Source: Nereocystis luetkeana
Lineage: Eukaryota > Sar > Phaeophyceae > Laminariales > Laminariaceae
Assembly (NCBI GenBank): GCA_031213475.1
Contig: JARUPZ010000011.1
Location: forward strand, 2,418,001 to 2,482,000
DNA length: 64,000 bases
Reading direction: 5' to 3'
Positions 23,001-33,617 of this stretch are shown here, one piece after another (positions within the stretch are counted from its first letter, which is position 1; the number at the start of each line of letters is the position of its first letter). A program made the translations under genes and the position numbers. Below the pieces are notes generated by a model. It searched no databases, was not told the DNA's origin, and saw only the letters and a list, made by a program, of their open reading frames with translations.

Positions 23001-26000
23001 AATCGATCTACCGAAAAACAAAACAAAAAAAATCGTACCTGAAATGCATGAGATTTCGAAACTTGATACAAGGTACAAAGCAAACGTTCAGCAGTCAGCA
23101 TTAAATACACGTGGATTACAGGGGAAGGAGGGCAAAACACGTTCGATATTCCGGCATACAGATATTTCGATATATCGAAAGTCCAATATTCTATATATCG
23201 AAAAAAACGATACGATATCCAACACAACTATTGATATTAATACTGTGGTGACAACAGTAGCGCCGCTGTGCCCGAACGAAGGAATAACCTGTCCCACCTC
23301 TTGGTCGTGGCCGGAAAAAGTCGCTATCTTGTGGTTGGGGATCCTAACGTCGTGCTGGACGATGGTGCTGTCCCGAGAGCCGGAGCACAAGACGTGTCTC
23401 TTCCAGGCAAGCGTTCCCACACGCGCAGAGTGTCCCGTCATTGTCCGTAGCTTGATCAGGCGCACACAACGCACGAAACGGATTGAAACGCAAGACCCTT
23501 GTTACTTTTATGCAGCGAACATGTAGGCATTCATCGTCCGAAGCTGACCAGGCAAAAACAAAACGGATTGAAGCGCAAGATCCTGGCTACTTTCAATGAA
23601 TTCAGCCAACCCGTAGAAGCCAGAAGATGGTTCAAATCGAGGACATGAAGAATATTCCGTTCACAGCTGCAAAACGCAGCCGACACTAGTGCCAAGTACA
23701 GTAGATGCCTTCCAAAACGTGGGCGCGGGATGACCTCAACCGTTACCTTTTTTGAAGGTGCTTCCAACCACCTTCGCGCGTCGCATCACACTCAATCAAT
23801 ATTACGGAGGACCATACAGTAGTGAATAGGACCAAATAATAGGTTTTGGTGTGTACCGTAGGTCCTATTTACGATGGTCCCCCGTAATATTAATAGTACT
23901 CAATAACGATCAATACGAGGAACTTTTTGAGTAGATTTCGCGCTCGATTGCCAAGATTCAATCATGTGCGGGCTGGGCGATGCGACGCAGGATAGAGTAT
24001 CTCTTGAATACCAAGACACGCTTCAATTTTACCTGGTGTGAATATGTGCAGGCTGATTGATGCATGCATGCCATTCGTAAAATACAGAGTGGGTCTTGAT
24101 TGCCTCAACAGGGTCTAACTGTTGAAAATGTGCTGCCAACGCAAGCGGGTGCTTGGTTTCCAATTTCATACCGGCACGTTGCAACTGAACTCCGCGGTAC
24201 ATACTGTGCCAACACAGGAATAACGCGTGATCCAACAAACACGTCTTGGAACATAAGTCCCGTTTGATGGCCATATCAGAGTCCGAACGTGCCTTATATT
24301 ATCGGGCATAGGTCAGAGTGGTAATACTTTTTTCAGCAATACACCCGGTGAATACACACTATCATGGAAGCGCACAGCTCCAGGGTGACGGCACTCTTTT
24401 CTCTTCTCCCTGTAGTGTGCCTGGTGCAGTATAAACACCTGAATACTGCTATACCTGGGTGAGGTTCGCCGCATCCCACAGCTGTACCGTGCAGTGGTTG
24501 GTGCCTACAGCCAGGAGGCTCCCGCCCTCTCTCTCCATCCACTCCACACTAAACGCCGAAGAGACGCCCACGTGTGCAGGAAGCCGCACCGGACAGAATT
24601 GACATGGCGAAGGGGACGGGAGGGGAGGGGAGACGGGAGGAGAGGGGGAAATTGAGGACGTTCAGAGACGGGAAGACCTGGCCTGCGATCCGATCTTGAC
24701 GCTTCACAACAGCGTGCCTACCGCGTATGCTCATATATCAAAATTGCAAGAGTATCCACCCTACACAAGCTTGTTGCGCCGACAGAGAACGCTTATAGGG
24801 TGCTATCAGCTGAATGCGTTAAGGACAACGCATATATCCAGGAGCAGGTTCTGAGGCGGACACGCTTTTTTTAGGGTTTCGAACTAAAAAAACAATACTA
24901 GAGGCATCCTGCATTGGGACCACGGCCTGATGTACGAGGACGAAGACAGTACGCCAAACCATGCATGCACTGCGGGGCCTGTCTATTTCACGTAAGTCAC
25001 AGAAAAAAATACAACATCAACAATACTACAGTATAAAAAGAACAGTAGGAGAACATCTCAACAACTCACCAAAAACCCACTGACTGACAAAGCGGCGCGT
25101 TGAATTTAACAAACGTGCTATAGCTGTGCTGGGAATGTCCCACATCTCGGTCAGATAGATCATGTACAGATAGCTCATGTACAGGTCATTCCCACTTCAT
25201 GATTTAGGTAATTCAAGGCAGATAGATCACCTATTCCCGCATGGTCTAGCTCATCTTGCCGGGTGGGACCCGTAAAATCCGTATAAGGTCTAGCACATCT
25301 TTCCTGGATTGGATCTGTCCCATGAACAGATAGATCCTGCACAACCTCTCACTACGGCTGGCGAGGACCTAGATAATCTAATGAATATAGATAGATAGAT
25401 AGATCATGATATATCGAAGGTGAGGAATGTTCAAGCATGTTTCCTTCCGTCTCGCAGTTTGCTGTGTCCCGCATCGCTTGAGTTACTCTCCACAAAACTG
25501 TTCCTTCGAATCGTTGTGAGCGGGTAGGCACAACTCGACGCGAGTCGACTAGGAAATAAAGGGCTCAATCATCCTCGCGATAAAAATGTCACTGAAGGCA
25601 CGAGCCGTAGTGGGGAGGGGGTAGGAGAGACTGGTATGTGACCCCGGATCTAAGCTACAACTATAATAGGAGGGAGAGGCGAAAGAAGGGCAAAGGTCAG
25701 GCAATAAATAGGATGGAACGAAAAAAAAAGTTACTCTACGTGCGAGTACATAACGCTATGTTCTTTCGAGTCATTCAAAAGCAGCAGTGGTGTGGTCTCA
25801 CACCGGTTTCAAATCGGCAGACGACAAAGAAATGGATTTGTGGTGAGCTTCAGCTTCGTTCATCCCCACTCGTCCTCTAGGAGATAGAAAACAAATAAAA
25901 AAAGGCTGTGTAATTCACTGACCAAGAGACGGGAGTTTCTGCTTTCCTGTTGCAAATATGAACATATTACCTGGCAATATATCATCAGGAGCGGACGTAT

Positions 26001-27338
26001 TACTCTGAACGGAAATATAAGGACGGCTTATATGTTCATAAGGAGACCGAGCGGCTTTTACATTCACAGCCCGAGTGGTATGATAGTAATGGTGTGCAAC
26101 TTGGGGCATAGCTCTTATTTTAGTTCATGATGGGTTTCGATCGCTATATGATGCACCGTAATAGTAGAAGAGTAGCTCGCCGGGAAACAAATGACTTGAA
26201 CCTAGAACAGCATCGGCCACTATCAGCAAGCAGTTTACTACTTTCATTATACTCTGAGGCTGCCGGGTTAGGTAGGGGGTATGGGATGTGTCCGAACTGC
26301 AACTATTACGAGGATAAGGAACTATAAAGACACACGTCAATCAATCACGATGATTGTTTGTAGAACGCTGCATTCTCTTCCTATTATTAGACGCTTGACC
26401 AGACCGCAACTCTTTCGTTTCGTTTTTTTTCGTCACACTTGTTACCACTACTTATGTCGATCATGTAAGCACCGTTTTCATATTAATATTTAACATTAAT
26501 GGTTTTCTCTTCGGGACAGAGTGGTACACTTTAATCGAGTAACGAACAACAAGGGAAAAACAAATGGCGATACTATCACGGTGGCCCCTATAATAATACA
26601 CATATAAGGCCCGAGAACGGGGAGATAGAGGAATCCCAGTGTATTCCTGAAGAATACAAACGTGGTATCGATAGAAAGCCTATCAATAACCGCGTTTTGT
26701 AAACAGACAACTTTTTTTATTCACGCATTAGATGTGGAGTTAGAACGCACCAAAGTGGGTGCTTTGGGCCTGTTTTGGGCCTATTTACTATGGGCCTCGG
26801 TCATAATGCAAATATACAGTACGTAGCGGTATGAATACAAAGTTTTCACATTAACATAATACTGGTAGTATTTATATAGTACTAGGCCTCTTGGGACTGA
26901 CTCTCAGAGGGAAAATTGACCATAAAAAGTGACGGTTTCAGCAACGGTCACCGCGTCATTGAGGGATGGTGCAATGATTGGTGTCCGAGTCACAATGCTT
27001 GGAGTACTCAGGCACGGGCGTATCATGGCTCTACCCCTACTGCCGTACTCCTATCAATAGGTGCTCACTCTGCTCTATAGCTCCTATTTATAGACGACTG
27101 ATAACACCGAACATATTCTTGGCATGCTCGATACTTTCGGGCCCCAAAGGAGTCAATAGACAATACAAACGCATACTCATACTCGTCCTGATAAAATAGT
27201 GGCATTGTTCATTGTGCAGGGTGTGGAAGAGTACCTGGTGACGAAGTCGTTCTCCTCGGGAAGCGTAAGGAGGTGGTCGATGGATCCCGTCGCAGCATTC
27301 CAGAGGTAAACAGCCTGTCCTAGGGCAACAGCCAGCAC
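17057..27338 (-). CDS. CDC20: CDC20 exons 5-11: seven-bladed WD40 propeller and C-terminal tail
   Basis: Residues about 253-568. Exon 5 gives [18 protein letters not shown], exon 6 [15 protein letters not shown], exon 7 [11 protein letters not shown] with SGSRDSTI, exon 8 [20 protein letters not shown] and the AVKALAWCP...[12 protein letters not shown] block, exon 9 (only 54 nt) [18 protein letters not shown], exon 10 [19 protein letters not shown] with LWKYP, and exon 11 [11 protein letters not shown] to the stop. This is the complete repeat set of a Cdc20 propeller. The tail after the last WD repeat is about 36 aa and ends MHNLR. The intron upstream of exon 8 begins, on the coding strand, just after a (TGAG)n microsatellite; other introns hold MITEs. 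Confidence 0.93.
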
Positions 27339-27634
27339 CTGCACCACCACATCACGCGTCAATACGTTAGGCACTCGAAACGAACACTACAGAGTGTACC
27401 GATGCATCGCCAACACAACACCAAAACGGTCCAAGCGCAGGGCGACAAACAAACAACACTAATGGCGGCAACGTCCTTTTCCCGACAGGAAATATCTCAA
27501 GCAACATACAGATCGAACTCCGACACTTCTGATGACATCTTCCACGAAAACGATGGAGACAGGAAACGAGTTCCAAAAACTACTGTACATGAAAAGCGCG
27601 TCTCTACACCTCAGGCTGCTCATGGTCTATCTAT

Positions 27635-27665
<31 letters not shown>

Positions 27666-30600
27666 CAGTAGATCAGATGATCTAGTTCCTCACCTACCAG
27701 TGAGAGGAGATTGTGCAAGGTCTGCATAGTACAGGTCCATCCCAGAACACATGTGCTATTGCACACTTGAAGAAATGATTCGGGTCCCACTCGGCAACAT
27801 GAGCTACTCTACAAGACAATACAATATCGGGAATAGATCTGTCTTCTGGTATCTACGGTAGATCATCAAGTCGGAATCGGTTATCTGACCGAGGTGTGAC
27901 AGAGGTGATGTGGGTGCTGCCGTGATGGAGGCGTTTTGGGTAGGGCGGGCATGACACAGACGGCCACCATCAAGACAGAAGAGGGCGCTCGAACTCACAG
28001 AGGACTGTATAAACCTCGGTTCAGCTTTGTCAAAATAGATAAAACATTGTTACAGCAGTCAAGCCCAACACCATCACTATCAATAACCCTAGCCCCCGCC
28101 GTCAGGGAAACTTCTCGCAATTTCCTTTCTTCGGGCTCGGGGTTCGAACTACGGTACGAGTAGACGTATTTCGTGTGTTTTAAAGCACCGGGTAATTTTC
28201 CACTTCCACCGCCCGCGTTTTTTCACTTAACCCCTTGAGAACCGCAGTCCCGTTTGGGGACAAAACTACTTGAAATTTGACTGGTTTGTCCCCACATATG
28301 GGACTGCGGTTCTAAAAGGGTTAAGCCATTTTCCTGAAGTCTGTGGTGCCTTCTCTACACATGTAACCCCGCATGCAAAGTACCAAGCGATTACGTAAAC
28401 ACATATATAGTCTGCAAGTGTATGGAAGGGACCTGGCTGAGCCTTATTGATGAAGGACAGTTCCAGGCCTTTTCTTGAAATTTCATGCCAAGACTTGTCT
28501 TGCCACGAGCGAAAGCCACAATAGTTTCTATTGTACAAAGCACCAAAACAAAAGGGGACGGACCCCTTCCGAGTAGGCTGAAGCCCATGTTTTGCTTGAT
28601 ATCACAGGGATGTTACAGATGACCACGGAAAACCTTCCACACAAGTTGATAACGGGTACACAAATCATGCTGCGCGAGTTCCCAGAGACAGCTACTCGTA
28701 GTCGATCTTAATCCGACCTTCAGGATTAGATTATACTGGTGGGTTATGTATATAGCGTTGGCACTCACGTTGTTGTGTCCCCAGGAGATCAGGTTGAGGT
28801 AGTAGTCGTCTACGAGATCGGGTGCGTCGAGGATGCGCAGCGGGGCGGAGGGGATGCTCCTGCCCACCGATGCTCGGGCGATAGACGAGTTGCTCATGGT
28901 GTGCAGCACCTGCGGAGTAGAGTCACATGATATACATAAAAATAGTACCAGGTACAGCAGTAGGGGTTTTTGTTTCGTTTATAATACTCGTACCATAGTG
29001 GGGATGGCATTTTATTTTTTGTAGGAGAGGGATCTGTGATTAATTATTTTCGCAAAGGAGGGAAGCAAGAGCGGAAACAAGTGATGCTGCTCGGAGAGTC
29101 GACCTTGACGAACCATTATGGGCCAGCACACTGCTCGTATACGCTAAAAGTCGAACATCACCGTCTCTACGCTGCTCATTTATGCTACAGGTATAACTGG
29201 AAGATTGGTATTGATAGTACGTAGCACCGGCGTACGGCGTAAACGACCAGAAAGGGTATAACCATAAACCAAACCCTGCACTCTGTGAAAACGAAATGAC
29301 AGAACCCGGAAATAAGAGCAGCACGTGATTCATACCAAGTTCAAGATAACGACTACATCGAGCAGTACCGGACACCTATGATATGACGAAGAAGTAGGAA
29401 GGCGGGTCCAGACAGGGTGTCTTCTTTGATAATGGGTGTGTTCTTCACTAAATTCAGTATTCTCGTAGTGGCTGCTGATTTCAATGTTTTCCTCCAAATA
29501 CCAGCCTGCCTTTCTCGTTGGTCGATATTTGCTTAATATAGGTGTCCAGTAATACTGTACCAGGTACTATGTACCAGGTAAAAGGATATTATACACGAAT
29601 TACCCAAGTCCTCAGTGTTTTTCCTAGAGTTACCATAGGAAAAAGTTCTAGCGCACGTTACTCCTGGATACTATTAATATAATTAATAAAAGAATAATGT
29701 GATACCAACTACAGCAGGTACCATGTTCACCTACAGTTATTAATATTAATAGTAGTTTTGTGCCCAAAACGTGGGTGCAGCAGTGGTAACTTCTCACGGA
29801 GACGTTGAAGGGATTCCTTGGGGTTTCTTTCGTCCCTGGTACTGGTATGTTTTATTAGATACTGCTGTGTGAATTCTTGTTCGGCTTGCATTGTTATGAT
29901 TTCGTACCCGGTATACGTTGGCATATCATTTACCCATGTACCTTGATTAGCTTGCGATCACTTTGGCTTTCTGTTTCACATGCAGTAGTCTGTGACCACA
30001 GCATGTTTATCTCTCCAGGACGAAGAATCGGGACGGGCACTGGACGCTGGGTGTACACTATTAATACTGATGTTGGGTAAAAATAACGGTTGAACGTGAA
30101 GGCAATACGCACAATAATGCTACGCTGATGAAAAAATGCTAATTAATACGTAACCGACCACTGATTCACCCCTTGTCACCCCTTGACTGACCGCCCTCAC
30201 TTACTAGTATATTAAGCCCAAAATAGACCTTGACGTGCGTGCCCCAAAATACTGTTCTCCTATTGGACTATTACAGGGGACTATATTAATTAGAACCTAC
30301 GGTACAAATAAAAACCTATATATATCGCTATTTTTACTAACAGTATTTGGTCCTATTTACTGTATTCCCCCGTAATAATAGCATATCGGTACACTTGATG
30401 GCATCTTTGCCACAAAAGAGGGCCCACCACACACATCTTTGCCACAAAAGAGGGCCCATGGTTCACCTTGAGGACATTCGAGTAACGGTCTGGGGGGGAC
30501 GGGGTGCGCTCCGTGAAGGACAGCATGCGCGGGCTGCCATTCTTGCAGCCACTCCCGCGCTCGTTCTTGGGGGTGGCGCCGGACATGGGGTTGAGGAGGG

Positions 30601-32972
30601 TGTTCCTCAGAGCTTGCTGGAATTCTCGGCGGAGGGGAGCGGGGGCATCTGAGCCGGCCTGTGGTTCGTTCTCGATGTTGCTGTCGCTGTGCAGCATGTG
30701 GTTGCAGAGATCCAAGTTCATCGACTGACGGTTCGGGATGAAACGGTCGTTCTAATAGAGTAACAGAGAGAGAGAGAGAGAGCAAGGGAGAGAGGTAAGA
30801 ATAGTAATGGCGGCGACGGGAGCTTCGCACTATTAATACTGTAGTTCGAATAAATGATCGACTGATTTCCTGTTGCGGCCAGCACATCTACTTTATGTTA
30901 GAGGTACAGACCCACAGACTGTAGGGTGCACCGGCTGCTGACCACTCACCTCAAGTCGAGCTACTGACAATATACGTAGGTAGCTCATTCAGTCACACGT
31001 GGTACCGTGCATTATTGGCACAGTGTGACCACTGCTGTGATGATGAAGCTGTACCAGGAAACAGTCACAAGCTAGAACGTGCTGTGCTCGGGCGCGAACC
31101 TACTACTGTAGCTACTCATCATTAATTGCGACATCCCCCCGCCACTGTTGTGCCAGTGTACCAGGTGCCACACGTGTATTACAGCATTCCAGCATACCGG
31201 CACCCACGGAGGTCAACGTAGTGGTTAATCTTCCCAACTACTGCTGTACCCGCAAAAGAGCGTTGGGGCTCACACACGGGTGCAGTCATTTTTGAGCGCT
31301 CGATTTTTCCAGAACAGGAAGGTTGCCAACACCGAACATGGCGTTTTCGGAAAGAAGCGAGATCTGGTCGAGAGCATCCTTACCGTTCGGTCGAGAAAAC
31401 TGTCAAGAGCGCTCAACAACGGTAATGAGGTCAAGGTCGTGAGTTCGAATCCTGCTCAGGCAGGACTTTCTTTCTTCGGGTACGGCAGTATAGCATCCAC
31501 CATCCACCGGTACGTACAGCAGTAGGGTATTGTGTATCAGTTACCCTGGTACAGTACAGGTAGTACAGTACTGGTACGTACTTATTCATCGCTTGCCTAA
31601 ACAGGCTGTAAAGCAGCGGGTGTTCAAGATATCAAGCACAGCCTCTCCACCCGTACCGAACGCTAGCCTCAACGTGCTCCCAACAAAAAAGTTCACTACC
31701 GCTTGAATATTAGGACGTAGACCTTCCACCCACCTCGCCACTCTCGAGCGGTGACGCCGGCGTTCGGGACAGCTTGCGCATGCTCGAGGGCGTCCCAGGT
31801 TCGCGGCTGGTCCGGGAGGACGACGGTCGTGGGGTAGATGGCATGGACGGCGACGGCAGATCTGCTGGCCGAAAAGAAGCGGGTGCGGTGTAGAAGCACA
31901 GGTGAAATCGTACACACGTTGGTTGTACCCGGGGCACATATTCAAGACAGGGTAAGGAACAGCAGAACGCATACCAGGCATCCAATTCCAACAGGTACGA
32001 TTGCTGATTGTGTAAAAAAAGCACGGAGCCGTACATGGTTCCTGCCTGACGGATTTCCAAGCCGATTTTCTCGGCAACGGCAAGAAGGCGCACACGCCGA
32101 GCGATGGGTCTATGGGAAGATCTCGACGAGACCTTTCCAAAGTCCACCATTCTCGTTGCGTGCGCACTCCTTGCCGTGGAAATAACCGGCTCGGAAATGC
32201 GTCCAAGAGCGTGTGTTATCTTGCGTGTCATACTTCACGATACCAGGTACCACCACCAGACTACTGCTGTATCGTGTGCGGTACTGCCCACCATTGCCAG
32301 GAATGAAGCTATTAGAGCCGGCCGGTACCTACGCGGGGTATATATGTTTGAGCAAGCATGCGGAATGCGGAAACTGCCTGCAGTGTTGACGACTTCGCGT
32401 ACCAGGAACTATGGTACCGGCAACATCGCATTAGTAGAGCGGTAGACTCCTGCTGCTGCTGCTGCTGCTGTATTCGTGTACGAAGTAGCTTGTTCCCTGG
32501 CAACTGGTGGCTTGCGGATACTGTACCGGTATACCCACCGCAATTCGAACTAAACAATTCAGCGCAAGGCGCCGCTTGTTCCGCTGCAGGCATCCACGCA
32601 CTCAATCGCCCGTCACATGCACCCGAAATGGCTGTACGCAGGCAGAAAGCGCATCGGTCAGGAAACCCTTGCCCCAATACCACCGCTTCGTTCAGACAGT
32701 ACAATGCACATATACGTACCAACGCACCAACATACCAGTACGATGGAGTGTACTACTTGTGGTTCTGCTGTACCTGGAAAGAGCACATTGCTGCCAATGC
32801 CAGCAAGCAGGGCTGAAGGGGACGGCGCGGAGCCCTGACGCTGTGGCGTGGAAAACCCAAGCCCAGTCTTGGTGCTGGAGCGCACGCCGGGTGTGTAGGG
32901 CGACTTTGCCGTCCGCCTGCGCTTCGGCACGGAAGACTTAGGCAGGGTCATCATCATGTCGAGATCGTTCAT
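17057..32972 (-). CDS. CDC20: Cdc20-type activator of the anaphase-promoting complex, 11 exons
   Basis: WD40 substrate-recruiting co-activator of the APC/C ubiquitin ligase, acting in mitosis. Exons in transcript order: 32972-32774, 31864-31734, 30751-30467, 28909-28769, 27338-27235, 24548-24455, 23450-23298, 21741-21499, 19422-19369, 18113-17983, 17228-17057. All introns are GT-AG and all junctions keep phase, giving 1707 nt and about 568 aa. Family marks are the C-box DRFIPNR, the [16 protein letters not shown] block before the propeller, [23 protein letters not shown] and [11 protein letters not shown], and a Leu-Arg C-terminus in the place of the usual Ile-Arg tail. Cdc20 is preferred over Cdh1/FZR1 because NVLKVLH before the propeller, [14 protein letters not shown] and SAAADETLR match Cdc20 better. 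The start ATG is the first in-frame Met before an NLS-like KRRR. The frame is open further upstream and an AG lies just before this ATG, so an extra 5' exon is possible. Confidence 0.93.
17642..17751. mobile_element. MITE family A (TA target, TTACGGGGGACC ends), copy 1
   Basis: A 110-bp palindromic element in the CDC20 intron after exon 10. The left end TTACGGGGGACCATAGTTAA is mirrored at the right end, and TA flanks both sides. The core is AT-rich with ACCTATATATTT. There is no coding capacity, so it is non-autonomous. Ends plus a TA target suggest a Tc1/mariner-type source. Confidence 0.8.
18390..18700. repeat. possible TCCCTCTATA-ended element, interrupted by MITE A
   Basis: GTGGTCCCTCTATACTGACG at the left, ATATTTAGTGCCGACGAAAT and GTGCCGGTTGCCGCTAAATA around MITE A copy 2, and TAGATATATTTAGCCG at the right. 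The segment 46235-46475 has similar parts (CGTCCCTCTATACGTAGTGC at the left and CACCATAGAGGGACCGCTAC at the right, inverted). The boundaries are uncertain. Confidence 0.4.
18480..18563. mobile_element. MITE family A, copy 2 (short)
   Basis: An 84-bp copy with TTACGGAGGACC at the left and GGTCCCCCGTAA at the right, flanked by TA. The core is shorter than in other copies. It sits inside another repeat (about 18390-18700) that carries a TCCCTCTATA motif also seen near 46250. Confidence 0.8.
20213..20323. mobile_element. MITE family A, copy 3
   Basis: A 111-bp palindromic copy in the CDC20 intron between exons 8 and 9. It has TTACGGGGGATCATAGTAAA at the left, the matching inverted right end, and TA flanks. 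Confidence 0.8.
21746..21823. repeat. CDC20: (GTGA)n microsatellite next to CDC20 exon 8
   Basis: GTGAGTGGGTGAGTAAG-type units start 5 bp from the exon boundary. On the coding strand this is a (TCAC)n tract that serves as the pyrimidine tract of the exon 8 acceptor. Confidence 0.85.
22942..23230. mobile_element. TAGTGTTGGATATCG-ended element (family C), copy 1
   Basis: Starts TAGTGTTGGGTATCGACATC and ends inverted as CGATATCCAACAC, 289 bp. The interior is rich in TTCGATATATCGAA. It lies in the CDC20 intron that follows exon 7. No coding capacity. Confidence 0.65.
23800..23889. mobile_element. MITE family A, copy 4 (short)
   Basis: A 90-bp copy in the CDC20 intron between exons 6 and 7. It has TTACGGAGGACC and the inverted GGTCCCCCGTAA, a core with TAGGTTTTGGTGTGTACCG, and TA flanks. 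Confidence 0.8.
25140..25440. repeat. GATC-rich dispersed repeat, copy 2
   Basis: Repeated AGATAGATCATG-type units, GGATCTGTCCCATGAACAGA, CCTGCACAACCTCTCACTAC and GGCTGGCGAGGACCTAGATA. It contains a short GATA run at 25389-25403. It lies in the CDC20 intron between exons 5 and 6. Confidence 0.55.
25480..25700 (+). mobile_element. decayed SINE copy
   Basis: GGTAGGCACAACTCGACGCG, CTCGCGATAAAAATGTC and TATGTGACCCCGGATCT correspond to the SINE body at about 80% by eye. The tRNA head is not recognisable. It lies in the CDC20 intron between exons 5 and 6, antisense to the gene. Confidence 0.65.
27626..27905. repeat. (TCTA)n microsatellite and GATC-rich repeat, copy 3
   Basis: About ten TCTA units at 27626-27665, then GATCAGATGATCTAGTTCCT, GTGCAAGGTCTGCATAGTAC, CACTCGGCAACATGAGCTA and CCGAGGTGTGACAGAGGTG, as in the copy at 37270-37560. 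Confidence 0.6.
28227..28324. mobile_element. MITE family B (TTAA target, piggyBac-like ends), copy 1
   Basis: A 98-bp near-palindrome: TTAA, then CCCCTTGAGAACCGCAGTCC, an inner GGGGACA arm, and the inverted GGTTCTAAAAGGG followed by TTAA. piggyBac elements are known for TTAA target duplication and CCC-starting ends, so this is called a piggyBac-type MITE. No open reading frame. Confidence 0.8.
28769..32972 (-). CDS. CDC20: CDC20 exons 1-4: regulatory N-terminus
   Basis: Residues 1 to about 252. Exons 1-2 (residues 1-110) are Ser/Thr/Pro-rich with many SP/TP sites ([30 protein letters not shown]), as expected of CDK-regulated Cdc20 tails, and a basic KRRR cluster. Exon 3 opens with the C-box (residues 112-118). 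Residues 136-140 read IENEP where animal Cdc20 has a KEN box, so the KEN is not intact. Residues 183-205 (SPRMLSF...YSNVLK) lie where the Mad2-binding motif of animal Cdc20 is found. Exon 4 carries the conserved [15 protein letters not shown] block leading into the propeller. The exon 2 acceptor is ambiguous by one codon (31864 or 31861). Confidence 0.88.
30269..30377. mobile_element. MITE family A, copy 5
   Basis: A 109-bp copy just downstream of CDC20 exon 3 on the coding strand. The ends (TTACAGGGGACT and TTCCCCCGTAA) are slightly decayed and flanked by TA. The CCTATATATA core is present. Confidence 0.75.
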
Positions 32973-33617
32973 GCTGGCTATAGCCGGAATTCTGGTATCG
33001 TCGTCGCGGGCTTGATCGTTGTGATCTCGTTGCGTGATCGGTGACACCTGTATATTTACGTAGAGGGCAGCGCACGAAAACTTTCGGGCTTGCTTTTCGA
33101 GGTGAAGCGACCAGCGACCACCAATCCAAGACACCGATAGCTTGCTGTGCTCAAGAGAGCTTATGTAAGAAAGGTAGCTGGACGTACCTGATAGTTGTTT
33201 CGCTCGAGCACTTGTAGCAGTGGGCGTGCGGAGCGTTCTGAGCTTTCGCGCCAGAAAAGGCCCAACGGTGGCCAGGACGTACGTAAACTAAAAACGGCAC
33301 GCGAATCATTGTTGTGGAAACCCTCAGCTAATGGCTTCAGTACTTTGTACTCGATCCCACTCGCTCGTGCCAGGTCCAGACTCCTGGCGGACTGCTATAG
33401 CAACACCGTCTGTGCGCACTCGATCAGCGACTTACCCGCATTCTGATCAATTAACGCAAGGTTCTCACGACAAGTACAGTCTACGCCAGCAACACTGGCA
33501 GTGAAGATTGAAGATTCGATTTCGTTTTTCTCTGTTTGGTGAAGCCCAGCAACTCCTGGAGCCAACCCCGAGGCGGCCAGCCAGGGAAGCTCGTCTCCGC
33601 ATCACAAGCAAGTGTTC
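32973..33617. promoter_or_regulatory. divergent intergenic region between CDC20 and the kinase gene
   Basis: Only about 0.65 kb separates the two start codons. It holds TTTCGCGCC at 33244-33252, a perfect match to the E2F/DP binding consensus, and CCCAACGGTGG at 33263-33273, containing the AACGG core of plant-type mitotic MYB3R (MSA) sites. No clear TATA box is seen at a suitable distance for either gene. E2F and MSA elements are known for S and G2/M genes, so joint cell-cycle control of both genes is a reasonable inference. The real transcription starts are unknown and either gene may have an additional 5' exon here. Confidence 0.45.

Noticed and set aside
31430..31465. tRNA-like B box GAGTTCGAATCCTG
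   Set aside because: No A box at the right distance and no pairing T stem; at most a SINE fragment.
17057..32972. Reading the WD40 gene as Cdh1/FZR1 (CCS52)
   Set aside because: The NVLKVLH segment before the propeller, HTSRVLHM and SAAADETLR fit Cdc20 better than Cdh1, although the two families are close.
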